Source of the DNA: a virus
Length of the DNA stretch: 64,000 nucleotides
IMG/VR virus record: IMGVR_UViG_3300031963_000063
Span: 1-64,000 of that record
Reading direction: 5' to 3' (one strand)
Made by a program: the position numbers and the translations under genes. How positions within the stretch are numbered: position 1 is the first letter of the stretch; each line of letters begins with the position of its first letter. Under the pieces are notes generated by a model. The model saw only the letters and a program-made list of their open reading frames with translations. It made no database searches and was not told the DNA's origin. Positions 7,118 to 16,217 of the stretch are shown piece by piece.

Positions 7118-9514
7118 TTACCTCACGCAATCAATAACTCTGATGATGTTTCTCTGCCCAGTTTGAGTTGTTGCTCCAAGTTCATCATCTGTGGCAACTC
7201 TACTTTTAACAGTAGCATCTCGACGTGTCGTTGGATCTAGAACCCTTCTACTTCCTGAGTCGATAGAAATATTTGGAGTTGCATTAGGATCTACTTGTTG
7301 TGTACCATCACCAGGGAGTGGATTGACTCTAATAATTTCAAACACAGGTTTAATCTCGACTCCAGCACCAGCATCACTATTTATTTCTATTTCAGGGATG
7401 TCCGTAATACCACAAATTCTGTTTGAAAGTTGTATGTCAATAATTTGTCCAGATTCTGTCATTTTAACAACTGCCTTAAGACCTTCAAGATTGGGAGTGA
7501 TCTTAACAGTATCAGTTGGTTTATATCCAATACCTGTTGAAAGAATTTTAAATCCAGATAAACAGACGTTGTAATCATTAACTCTTGTTCTGGTTGGATC
7601 AGGATCTATTGGTTCATCAAATTCATTCAATCCTGTTGGTTGACTTACATATCCAGCACCTGAATTTACAACTACAATGTTAGTAACTTCTCCATCATCA
7701 TTAATTTCTGCATATGCCGAAGCGTAATTTCCATTCTCACAGGGATCTAATATCGTGACAAAAGGAGGACTGCTATAATTAGATCCACCAAAGACCAGAT
7801 CAACTCCAACAATTCTACCAATTCGATCTACTACGGCATTACCAATCGCACCAGATCCACCACCACCAAAGATTTCAACTGATGGAGGACCACATCTAAA
7901 TGGTGCCGTATCACATTGAGTGATGCTATCTGGAATTGTGCCATCATATTGCCCTAGTGTTCCACCAAAAATTGGTAGATCTTTTGTCCATCCAGTTGCA
8001 CCTTCAATGATTTGAGAATCGGATGGAATTGGTAAGAAGTTATTAAAATTGTCAATATCCTGTTGATTTGGACCGTCCTTCAGAGGATTACCTATGAAAC
8101 TTTTAACCTGCGGACAGTTTGGCTTTGCACACAAGAATGATTCAAATCCAAGAATAAAATCAAGTGCCTGGAAGACTGATCCTGCAATTTTACCAACACC
8201 ACCTAGTACATCATTGATTTGATCAAGTATAGGACCGATTGCCTTATCAATATCTGATGCTAACTTATTGATTAGAGAATTTGTCCACTGTTCTGCAGCA
8301 CAAAAAGGAATATTAACAACTTTACCAATGAGTTCAAATAAGAAATCACCGACCATTTGTGCCAATCCCTTGACAATATCTTTGAACTTACAAAAAATTG
8401 TATCGACGACTTTTTGTACGATAGTATTCTTAATTGCCTTGGCAACTGTTGGTATAAGAATATCGAGGAGATCTTGTATACCTGCTCTGATTTTTCCGAT
8501 TAGATAGTTTCTCAATCTCTGAATAAGAATTTTAAGAATAGCAGCAATAATACTTCCAGTGTTACGAATCAAACTACTGATCTGACCAATTTTATTGATT
8601 GTTCCATTAACATATAGTTGACCGTACTTTTTAATCTTCTTGAGAGTTTTGAAGAAACTGAGTAGTGCGGTATTGATTCCAGCAAGTTCTGATGTTCCGC
8701 AAGGATCTGGTTGAACTCTTTCCTTTTGATACGTTTGTAGAGCTTCTTGGAATGCTGTTGAATTGATATATTCTTCACACTTGGGAGGATCTACATATCC
8801 AACTCCCTTGTCAGTTTGTAATGTTTTACATGCTGCAGATTTTCTCTTTGCTTTTTCTTTGTCAATTGAATCAAGAATATTTTGAGTTGATTTAAACAGT
8901 TCTTGCTGCTCTGGAGTCCAGGTATCACTACCTTGCTCATTTAATTGTGCAACTACATCATTATTACCCTTTGCAATTCTATCAATTGTTTCGTCCGAAA
9001 CATTTGCCCATACAGGATCTGGTTGAATTGGAGTATCTGGGACAAATACTGATGGTTGCTCTGAATACGTTCGTGCATTTGGACTACTAGCAATTTTTCG
9101 TCTAATACGATTTGCTATGTCGGCACTCATCTCACCAACAATTCTTTCATTAGTTTGTTCATTGATTGCAATATATGCAGATCCATCAGAACTTACTTTT
9201 ATAGTTGTTGGTTTTCCTTCAAGATCAAGTCCAGTAAATGTATTTCCAGCAAGATCTGTTCCTGGTCTTGGTTTTCTGGGTGGTGATACTGGTCCTTGAG
9301 TTACATTTACTCCAGCAGGAATTGAAACCTTTTTTTGTGTTGGTATGTTTGGTATCTGACCTTTTGATTCTATTTCTTTAACTACATCATAATTTTCTAC
9401 AAACGTTGCCGTATAATTATCAGGTCCAAGTAAATACCACTGTGGTTTATTTTCTACTTGAACGTATATTTTTCCACCAATTACTTTAGTTTTGGTTACG
9501 TTATTTACAGACAT
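7118..9514 (-). CDS. Large baseplate/tail structural protein (798 aa)
   Basis: It lies between the OB-fold and beta-helix halves of gp5, so it probably belongs to the central hub. Residues about 280-440 are rich in Ile/Leu/Lys helices (ALLSFFKTLKKIKKYGQLYV, LLDILIPTVAKAIKNTIVQK), unusual beside the beta-rich remainder. The C-terminal half has repeated motifs ending in GSNYSSPPFVTI, GAGYVSQPTG and GIGYKPTDTVKITP, a small beta unit common in marine T4-like phage proteins. A strong SD (GGAGGTGAAAA) precedes the ATG. No enzyme motif is seen. Confidence 0.65.
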   Translation of the reverse strand: MSVNNVTKTKVIGGKIYVQVENKPQWYLLGPDNYTATFVENYDVVKEIESKGQIPNIPTQKKVSIPAGVNVTQGPVSPPRKPRPGTDLAGNTFTGLDLEGKPTTIKVSSDGSAYIAINEQTNERIVGEMSADIANRIRRKIASSPNARTYSEQPSVFVPDTPIQPDPVWANVSDETIDRIAKGNNDVVAQLNEQGSDTWTPEQQELFKSTQNILDSIDKEKAKRKSAACKTLQTDKGVGYVDPPKCEEYINSTAFQEALQTYQKERVQPDPCGTSELAGINTALLSFFKTLKKIKKYGQLYVNGTINKIGQISSLIRNTGSIIAAILKILIQRLRNYLIGKIRAGIQDLLDILIPTVAKAIKNTIVQKVVDTIFCKFKDIVKGLAQMVGDFLFELIGKVVNIPFCAAEQWTNSLINKLASDIDKAIGPILDQINDVLGGVGKIAGSVFQALDFILGFESFLCAKPNCPQVKSFIGNPLKDGPNQQDIDNFNNFLPIPSDSQIIEGATGWTKDLPIFGGTLGQYDGTIPDSITQCDTAPFRCGPPSVEIFGGGGSGAIGNAVVDRIGRIVGVDLVFGGSNYSSPPFVTILDPCENGNYASAYAEINDDGEVTNIVVVNSGAGYVSQPTGLNEFDEPIDPDPTRTRVNDYNVCLSGFKILSTGIGYKPTDTVKITPNLEGLKAVVKMTESGQIIDIQLSNRICGITDIPEIEINSDAGAGVEIKPVFEIIRVNPLPGDGTQQVDPNATPNISIDSGSRRVLDPTTRRDATVKSRVATDDELGATTQTGQRNIIRVIDCVR

Positions 9515-9539
9515 TTATATTTTCACCTCCTTATTCTGA

Positions 9540-9546
9540 TATTTAT
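9540..9546 (-). promoter_or_regulatory. Late promoter box ATAAATA
   Basis: Minus-strand ATAAATA 26 bases before the 798-aa gene, in the 40-base gap after the OB-fold gene. Confidence 0.5.
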
Positions 9547-9554
9547 GGGTCATA

Positions 9555-10313
9555 TTATCCTCTCCCAGCTGCTCTATTGGCATAGAAAGTTGCGGAAGCA
9601 TCATCTCCACGAAGTGTTGCTTCTTTACTCATTTGTAGGTTAAAAGCAGTTTCCTGCATTTTATTAAAGGTTGCGAGAGTGGAAACAGGAATATCTCGGT
9701 CTTTATAAGTATAATTTGTTTTGTTTCCATCAGCATCAATAATAGTAACAGTTTTTGTCCCATCTGGACTTTCTGTGATTATAGGTTCTTTTGGAATTCC
9801 ACTTTCTGATACATTTTTGGATTGGGGATCTTTAGTTGCTCCAGCAATTTCTTCCTTTGTCGGTTGTGCTGGTCCTTTTGGTTTTGTATCATCACCAATG
9901 ATCTGATGAGCTCCAGGAGTTAATCCAGAATTGAAACGATCTACCCTTTTGAATTCTGTCGTACCATTTTTAGATTCTCGTATGTCAAATTGAGTTAGGT
10001 TATTACCAAATACATGAACGACTGCTGGAATCTGTTCACTCTCATCCAAATAACATGCCATGACCCATTCACCACCCCACAATCCACAAGAACCACCATT
10101 CAAGTTACCATGAGAAGTTGATTTTAAAACAATTGCCCAGGGTAAGTTTTCGTCTTTTACTTCATTCATACTAGGATGCTTTCCAGGTATTCGAATTCTA
10201 ACTCGATCTCCATGGGCATCTTGCCACTTTGCATTTTTCACATGCTGATTTTGACCAGGAGCAACTTGGGCAATAAAGAATTTATTGATATTGACCGTTG
10301 CTAAATTATTCAT
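9555..10313 (-). CDS. gp5-like baseplate hub OB-fold protein
   Basis: 252 aa. Residues about 20-110 match the OB-fold region of gp5/VgrG: GDRVRIRIPGKHP, then ENLPWAIVLKSTSHGN, WVMACYLDESEQIPAVVHVF. The rest is a low-complexity linker and a short C-terminal helix. T4 gp5 is 575 residues with OB, lysozyme and beta-helix domains; here only the OB part is present and lysozyme is missing. The start shares one base with the stop of the gp27-like gene (TAATG), indicating translational coupling with its expected partner in the hub. Confidence 0.75.
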   Translation of the reverse strand: MNNLATVNINKFFIAQVAPGQNQHVKNAKWQDAHGDRVRIRIPGKHPSMNEVKDENLPWAIVLKSTSHGNLNGGSCGLWGGEWVMACYLDESEQIPAVVHVFGNNLTQFDIRESKNGTTEFKRVDRFNSGLTPGAHQIIGDDTKPKGPAQPTKEEIAGATKDPQSKNVSESGIPKEPIITESPDGTKTVTIIDADGNKTNYTYKDRDIPVSTLATFNKMQETAFNLQMSKEATLRGDDASATFYANRAAGRG

Positions 10314-11599
10314 TACTTGCTTTTATTTGTATATAGACCGTAAGTGTCACGAACTAGTGTCATTGATGTAAAAGATCTTAAAGGATCAAAATGATGACAC
10401 AAATTGACAATCAAATATTTTCCACTGTTGACCGGATCACCAACTCCCTGAGTTTTCTTTCCCTGTGACACAATCTCAAAGTCACATTGAATTGTATTAC
10501 CTGCTCTCAGATTTGGATTGCATGGAACTTGAACTTGAATGATCTGAGTGAATAGCAGATTATATCTCATTGTTGACTTTGCTTGCCATTCCTTTGGATC
10601 ATTATTTGGATCGTCTTTTATTTTAGAACTCAGAACTCCAATGTCTTTAATATGAAAATGAGTTCTTGTATAAGAATCTAATTGTGGAACAGATAGATTT
10701 TTACCTAATGATTTTTCAAGACCATTATCCGTTAACTTATAAATTCCCTCTTCATAACTAAAAGATTGAGGATCCCAAAAAATATTACGACTTTGATACA
10801 CTCCAGACTTAAGTGCCGTGATTAGATCTTCTCTTTTAATGTCTGACTTAAGTGCAATCTTAAAGTCATTTTCATCATTCTCCACACCAGATCTTAAAAC
10901 ATCTGTTCTATAATAAGTTTCAACTGGTGGTTGAGATACTAAGTCATCAATTGCTCTAAAATTAAATCCATCTCTGGTTTCATAGAAAAAATATCCAGGG
11001 TTCCCTCTTCCTGGTACAGATTTTGATGCTAGACTGCAAATGACATCAAACACATGACGAGTATTTCCAATGAATGAATATGAATTTCGAGTTGGTGTTT
11101 TAGTTGCAAGTTTTGTTTTCAGATAATCAGCAACTAATTTTTCTACAGTATTTGTGATATTACCCGAGTATGGTTTAAAAATTGCGGTCTCTTGATTTAG
11201 TACGGCAGATTTTGAAACCAAATTCATGACAATTGCTTCACGGTTTGATTCTTGATTTGGATTGATCTGCTTATCAAATACCAAAGGATTATTAGTAAAA
11301 TCAAGAGTTCCTAGTTTTGATCTGATTTTAAAGGATACATTTACATCACCATTCAGAGGAAGTGCAGAACTCAGTGTTCCAAATCTTGTTTGCTTATCAA
11401 AAGTTTTATCATAGGTAGTAGCACCACCAACATCCATTAAAGATAAAACTGCAGTAATATTTGGTGATAACAAACTCTCGTAGTAATCAAAACTTGTTAC
11501 TCTGGCACCATAAGGATCCTGACCAGTAATATCTACTCTCTTACCATTTTTTTGAATCTCAAAAAGTTCATATGCTGATGCCTGTGCTGCATTTGCCAT
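10313..11599 (-). CDS. gp27-like baseplate hub protein
   Basis: 428 aa, beta-rich. N-terminal region ITGQDPYGARVTSFDYYESL and LSPNITAVLSLMDVGGATTY resembles the tube-like beta domains of gp27/gpD/VgrG hub proteins. A central GYFFYETRDGFNFRAIDDLV and a C-terminal GKYLIVNLCHHFDPLRSFTS fit the same fold. Its position directly before and coupled to the gp5 OB-fold gene supports the assignment, since gp27 and gp5 form the hub complex. Family is inferred from context and fold-like motifs; the sequence is diverged from T4 gp27. Confidence 0.6.
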   Translation of the reverse strand: MANAAQASAYELFEIQKNGKRVDITGQDPYGARVTSFDYYESLLSPNITAVLSLMDVGGATTYDKTFDKQTRFGTLSSALPLNGDVNVSFKIRSKLGTLDFTNNPLVFDKQINPNQESNREAIVMNLVSKSAVLNQETAIFKPYSGNITNTVEKLVADYLKTKLATKTPTRNSYSFIGNTRHVFDVICSLASKSVPGRGNPGYFFYETRDGFNFRAIDDLVSQPPVETYYRTDVLRSGVENDENDFKIALKSDIKREDLITALKSGVYQSRNIFWDPQSFSYEEGIYKLTDNGLEKSLGKNLSVPQLDSYTRTHFHIKDIGVLSSKIKDDPNNDPKEWQAKSTMRYNLLFTQIIQVQVPCNPNLRAGNTIQCDFEIVSQGKKTQGVGDPVNSGKYLIVNLCHHFDPLRSFTSMTLVRDTYGLYTNKSK

Positions 11600-11604
11600 T
11601 TATC

Positions 11605-13404
11605 TTATAATCTCCATATTTCTGGTAACTTCTGTCTTTGTGGTGATGAACTGGATGCCTGTTGCATTGGGACTGGATATGGAAATGGTACAAAAGTTTC
11701 TACTGGTTGTACCGCATAAATGAACAGTGATTGATTTCCACGACTACTTGTATTATTTAATAGTTTTCTGTTACCACCTCCACCAGGTCTTTCTAATGCC
11801 TTTAAAAGGTTTCCGGCAGCTCCAGATACTGGATCACCTGATCCTGCAGGAGATAATTGTACTCCACTGGGTGGTTGTACAATCTGTGCTGGTTTGATTG
11901 CTGTTGCAGGTGGTTGTGAACCAGGAGATGGTTTTCCTTTTAAAATATCTTTAGAAACATCAACCAAAACAGAGTTTGATGCTCTAAATCCAACACCATT
12001 AACATGAAGTGATATATGAGGATATGGTTGGTTTCCTGCACCAATCGTTCTTCCAGATGCACCTTGATATCCTAATAAAGTTCCTTTAGGTATTACTTGT
12101 CCTTCTTTTGCTCCTTTAAATGGTAAACTTTTAAAGTGACCCATCAGAACTTCATATTCTTTATTACCTCTCTTGAAATAATAAGCACCATAGTATCCAA
12201 AACCTCTACCAGATCCTCCTAAAACATTTGGTGTTCCTTGAAGACCAACGGAAGGCATTCCATCTGTTCCTCTACTCTTATAAATTAAGTCAAATGGTGC
12301 ATAAATTGGTGCCCCAATACCACCAGCAAGATTCATATCCAATCCAGTTTGATTTCCGTCTGTATCTCCAGTTGGCCCAATGGAAGCACCAGATGCATAA
12401 GTTTGTCCAGAATATTGTTGCTGTCTAATTGATTGTTGATCCGGAGTCGGTTGAGGACCAAATCCAGGACCAGTTTTTCTTGTGTCAGATAACCCTGAAA
12501 GAGAACTCCATTCCCTAAAATTCTTTGACAGTTCTGCAAATGCCATTACATTTTTTTCATCTCTTTGAGCCGTTTGATTAATATTTTCAACTGCTAAAGA
12601 AAAATCTTCAAATCCATTACCCATACCTCGTTCTGCTCTTTTGAGTTGACCACTTTTTCTTGGTTGATATGGTGCTCTAGTTTGTGGTTCTGGTTGTACC
12701 GTTCCACCTTTAGAAAACTTTTGTGGTGGTTTTGCTGCAGGTGTTGGAGTTTGGGATGATTGAGATGTTGAAGACTGAGGAGTAGTTGCTGGATACATTG
12801 AACCAGGTGCCATGAGTGTCATTGGCACATTTGGTGTTGAACTTGGTTTATTATTTTTTTCTCTTTTACTGAGTTCCTTTTCTAGTTGCGATATATCTTT
12901 ATCTGATTGATCTGCCATTTTCAGACCATCATCAGCCTCTTTTTCAATTGCCTTTAAATCTTGATCTATCTCTTTTTGCTTTTGTGGTGTTAAGAGATTA
13001 ATAAGTTCTCCGAGTTTTTGAAATCCTGTTCCAATTGTTGTCAATACATTTCCTACTGATTTTATAAAGTCACTATTGAAAAATTCTTCAATTTTTGCGA
13101 TAATGGCAGGGAGTTTTTGAACTAAAATGCCAAGTGCAATTAATCCAAAGAAATCTAAAATTTGATCAAATATATTTCTAGCAGGAGCAGTTACAACACT
13201 TGCAAGTCTTGAGAATCTCGCACCAATTCCTAAATTTTTACTTTCTACTCTGGTTTCTTCTGCTCTTAATTCTCTTTGCTTCTCTAATTTAAAGAATAGT
13301 TCTTTTTTCTGAACTCTAAGTTTTCTTAGTTCTTTATTTGAACTAATCAAATAACTTTTAATGTTTGTGACATTCAGTTTAAGATTCTTGACTTGATTAT
13401 CCAT
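11605..13404 (-). CDS. Tail protein with degenerate M23 peptidase-like domain
   Basis: 599 aa. Residues 10-60 are coiled coil; VTAPARNIFDQILDFFGLIA (about 72-92) closely resembles a segment of the neighbouring tape measure; a Pro/Ser/Thr linker follows. Residues about 345-475 resemble an M23 endopeptidase: QTGLDMNLAGGIGAPIYAPF, LMGHFKSLPF, GTLLGYQGASG and PHISLHVN. The usual first zinc His of HxGxD is Gln, and the HLHFE motif is altered, so catalysis is doubtful. In cyanophage tails this domain may contact or once cut peptidoglycan during infection. Likely an internal tail or hub protein. Confidence 0.65.
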   Translation of the reverse strand: MDNQVKNLKLNVTNIKSYLISSNKELRKLRVQKKELFFKLEKQRELRAEETRVESKNLGIGARFSRLASVVTAPARNIFDQILDFFGLIALGILVQKLPAIIAKIEEFFNSDFIKSVGNVLTTIGTGFQKLGELINLLTPQKQKEIDQDLKAIEKEADDGLKMADQSDKDISQLEKELSKREKNNKPSSTPNVPMTLMAPGSMYPATTPQSSTSQSSQTPTPAAKPPQKFSKGGTVQPEPQTRAPYQPRKSGQLKRAERGMGNGFEDFSLAVENINQTAQRDEKNVMAFAELSKNFREWSSLSGLSDTRKTGPGFGPQPTPDQQSIRQQQYSGQTYASGASIGPTGDTDGNQTGLDMNLAGGIGAPIYAPFDLIYKSRGTDGMPSVGLQGTPNVLGGSGRGFGYYGAYYFKRGNKEYEVLMGHFKSLPFKGAKEGQVIPKGTLLGYQGASGRTIGAGNQPYPHISLHVNGVGFRASNSVLVDVSKDILKGKPSPGSQPPATAIKPAQIVQPPSGVQLSPAGSGDPVSGAAGNLLKALERPGGGGNRKLLNNTSSRGNQSLFIYAVQPVETFVPFPYPVPMQQASSSSPQRQKLPEIWRL

Positions 13405-13407
13405 ATC

Positions 13408-15288
13408 TTATCCGATTAACTGAATTCCATATAATCCAGGTGTGACTTCCATATAAGGATTGGCAAAGTTCACTGGAGATATCACAGGAACATCTGTTGC
13501 TTTACCTTGCATTTGTGGTATTTGTGGTGGTTTTGATGATTGTTTTGGTAATACCATTGGTAGGAAAGTCATTCCACCACCAGAACCAGCAGAAACATTC
13601 ATACTGATGTTTGTAATTCTTGGTGCCGCAGATACCGATGGAGATGGAGCACTAGTTTTTGGAGAGATTGATGGTGATCTCATCCCACCTCCACCAGGTT
13701 TAGTTGGTTTAGTTTTTTTCTTTAAGATCTCTTCCTTTAAATATTTGTCAAAATCTTTAATAACTTTTGAAAATTCTTCAGATACATCTCGTTGATAATC
13801 AGAAACCGTGAACAATTTACGAATTGCTTGTGTAAAAAGTACCCATAGTCTTCCAGCATTATCATTGATGTCTTTTAAGAGAGGTCTGAACAACATTGAA
13901 GAAGTTGTTCGAATAACTTCCTCTCCTGGAGCAAGCATTGCTTTGACACTATCAACAAATCCGGATCCTTTACCAGGAACTGTTCCCCCACTTGCAAATC
14001 TTGGTGTTTCTCCAAGATCTTTCAGAAGTGATAAAAGAAAGTCCATTTTTACTTCACTCTGTGTAGCAGAACCTAGATTTATTATTTTTTCAAGAGAATG
14101 TTGCGGTGAAGATTGATAATTTTTTTCTTTCTCTAAATCAGATTGTATCCTTTCAATAGTTTTACTTCTTTTATTTGGATCATAACTGTTAATCCTATTA
14201 ATGGTATCTTTTCTAGTTTTTTCCATCAATGGATCAGTCACTTTTTTAATTGCAAACTTTCCTAACATCTCAAGTCCAATACCTATTCCAAGAGTAGCTC
14301 CACCTCTTAATAAAGAACCTGGTGAAATTTTAGGCAGACTAGGTAATTTAAATCCTCCAGTTCCCTTTAAAGTTCCTTCTGGTGTAAAACCACCTTTAGT
14401 TAACATTCCAGTTGGATCTATCAATCCCTTGCGAAGTAGTCTAAATCTATCTCCAATATTTGATTTTCCTTCGATAAATCTGGCGAAAGATTGATTTGTA
14501 CGACTTACTGACGGTCCAGATATTGGTTTTGGTACACTTGGTTTTGGTCCCTCAGGAGGTTTTTTTTGAAATATATTAAATAATCTTCCAGGCAACTTCC
14601 ATAAAAATCTTCCAAGCAGAAAAAGTCTTCGAACCCACTTAAAGACTTTAAATCCTATAATTGTAATAACTGCTGGTACAAATGCCTTACCAATCCAGTA
14701 GAAAATTTGATCTAATAACTTTCTATTATTTTCGTCTTGTAACCACTTAAACGCAACATTTAAAACAATACCACTAAGAATAAGAGAGAAAAATTCTTTG
14801 ATCTTATCAAAAACACTTTTAATTGGAGCAGTAACTCTTTCTGCAATCGACTGTCCAACACCAGCAATTTTTTTACCAACACCTTCTACGGATTTTTCTT
14901 TTTCTGCGACTTTTCTTTTTGACTCTGCTGATTTTATTTTTTTAACTGCTTCTTTCTCTTCTACAATTCGCATTGCAAAGTCAAGAGACAGTTGCTTCTG
15001 AATCTCAACAAGAATTCTATTTGTTTCTGCTAGTGCTTTGTAAGTATTTTCTTCTGTATCTTGCTTTTTAGATAAGACTTTTTCAGCATCTAATGGCTTT
15101 GGTTTCAGTGCCTCAAGTTTTTCTGATAAATTGATTGGTGATCTAAAACTAAATCTCGTAGTTCTTAGTTTTGGTGTGACTGGACTTGTGGATGAGATCG
15201 CAGAAGATGCACGAAGTACCGAAGAAGAGATATTTCTCTTGCTCAACTTCGGTACTGCTGGTGCTCTATAGATCTGATTAATGTCCAC
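13408..15288 (-). CDS. Tape measure-like tail protein (626 aa)
   Basis: Charged coiled coil about residues 75-150, then VTAPIKSVFDKIKEFF and two hydrophobic segments (LILSGIVLNVAFKW, AFVPAVITIIGFKVFKWV) near 165-225, a basic Pro-rich linker, and a late motif FASGGTVPGKGSGFVDSVKA followed by LAPGEEVIRT typical of tape measure C-termini. The start is GTG at 15288, inside the 3' end of gp51; no ATG lies near it. T4 uses gp29 (590 aa) for this job, so length fits. It would set tail length and enter the host membrane at infection. Confidence 0.65.
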   Translation of the reverse strand: MDINQIYRAPAVPKLSKRNISSSVLRASSAISSTSPVTPKLRTTRFSFRSPINLSEKLEALKPKPLDAEKVLSKKQDTEENTYKALAETNRILVEIQKQLSLDFAMRIVEEKEAVKKIKSAESKRKVAEKEKSVEGVGKKIAGVGQSIAERVTAPIKSVFDKIKEFFSLILSGIVLNVAFKWLQDENNRKLLDQIFYWIGKAFVPAVITIIGFKVFKWVRRLFLLGRFLWKLPGRLFNIFQKKPPEGPKPSVPKPISGPSVSRTNQSFARFIEGKSNIGDRFRLLRKGLIDPTGMLTKGGFTPEGTLKGTGGFKLPSLPKISPGSLLRGGATLGIGIGLEMLGKFAIKKVTDPLMEKTRKDTINRINSYDPNKRSKTIERIQSDLEKEKNYQSSPQHSLEKIINLGSATQSEVKMDFLLSLLKDLGETPRFASGGTVPGKGSGFVDSVKAMLAPGEEVIRTTSSMLFRPLLKDINDNAGRLWVLFTQAIRKLFTVSDYQRDVSEEFSKVIKDFDKYLKEEILKKKTKPTKPGGGGMRSPSISPKTSAPSPSVSAAPRITNISMNVSAGSGGGMTFLPMVLPKQSSKPPQIPQMQGKATDVPVISPVNFANPYMEVTPGLYGIQLIG

Positions 15289-15457
15289 TCTGCTGCTGTG
15301 CTTTTAGGTTTTCTTCTTCAATATACTGTTCAAGTAAAGTAAGGTATACTTCTCTCTCCCAGGGAATCATATTTTCGAGCTCTGTTAATGAATATTTATG
15401 GTGCTGCATGAGGGCAAAATTAACCTTGTAGTATGACTCAAGATTAGTATGAGCCAT
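15278..15457 (-). CDS. gp51: gp51-like baseplate hub assembly protein (59 aa)
   Basis: MAHTNLESYYKVNFALMQHH followed by KYSLTELENMIPWEREVYLT is the pattern of the small gp51 proteins annotated in T4-like cyanophages as the baseplate hub assembly catalyst. T4 gp51 itself is larger, so this is a short cyanophage form. It starts two bases after the stop of gp26, another hub protein, and its end overlaps the GTG of the tape measure gene by 11 bases, so the three are translated as a unit. Confidence 0.75.
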   Translation of the reverse strand: MAHTNLESYYKVNFALMQHHKYSLTELENMIPWEREVYLTLLEQYIEEENLKAQQQSGH

Positions 15458-15459
15458 AC

Positions 15460-16182
15460 CTAGCTGAAAAAACTTGCCAAACCCTCCAGAACTACTTCAC
15501 TTTCAACACCAGTGTTTGGATTTTTTACCGTGACTGTATGAGACAGTTTGGGCATCGTGACAAAAAATGTTTCGATCTCTTTGAATTGCTTTGTATTAAG
15601 TTGCTCTAGAAATTCATCAAGTTCTTTTTTGGTGCAATCTGCTGCACTCCAACTTTCTTCCGAATCGTAGATGATGTCAATACAAGACGTGATCATACTC
15701 AGAGACTTATTAACATCACTTGAATCATCACTAGTTTCAAAGTTATTTTCAACAAACTGTTCCAGTGATGGATACTTCAGTTTCATTGAAAGATTGTCAT
15801 CAAGTTTGATAATGTTCGTGTGATCCTTATTTTTCTGAACCTTAATCGAATCAATATCAATCTCCATCTGAACTGTTGTTTCACCATCATCTGGGCAAGT
15901 TATATTCACTTCCACAGTTTCACCAACAGACTTGGCACGAACATTCAGGAACAAGTATTCGATATCAAATGTAGAAAGATCTGATACCTTGACAGATTTT
16001 GTTAAAATACAATCTGATAAAATCTGAACAATAGCATCCGTAATTTGCTTCATGTTCTCAGATTCGAGTGCCATGATGAGGATTTTTTCTTCTCTGACTA
16101 GAAAGGGTCTGTATCTAATTTTCTTTCCAGTCGAAGGCAATTCCAACTCATAGGTTGGAGTATTAATTTTTGGTAAAGGCAT
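15460..16182 (-). CDS. gp26: gp26 baseplate hub subunit
   Basis: 240 aa, close to T4 gp26 (208). MPLPKINTPTYELELPSTGK then IRYRPFLVREEKILIMALES is the characteristic start of this family, followed by ITDAIVQILSDCI and FDIEYLFLNVRAKSVGETVE and a short CPDDGE turn. It acts as a chaperone or part of the hub during baseplate assembly. It is followed by gp51, another hub assembly protein. An ATAAATA box at 16211-16217 precedes it. Confidence 0.85.
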   Translation of the reverse strand: MPLPKINTPTYELELPSTGKKIRYRPFLVREEKILIMALESENMKQITDAIVQILSDCILTKSVKVSDLSTFDIEYLFLNVRAKSVGETVEVNITCPDDGETTVQMEIDIDSIKVQKNKDHTNIIKLDDNLSMKLKYPSLEQFVENNFETSDDSSDVNKSLSMITSCIDIIYDSEESWSAADCTKKELDEFLEQLNTKQFKEIETFFVTMPKLSHTVTVKNPNTGVESEVVLEGLASFFS

Positions 16183-16210
16183 AATAACCTATGATAACTT
16201 CAGTTGTGAT

Positions 16211-16217
16211 TATTTAT
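16211..16217 (-). promoter_or_regulatory. Late promoter box ATAAATA
   Basis: Minus-strand ATAAATA 29 bases before the gp26 ATG, overlapping the stop of the upstream gene. Confidence 0.55.
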
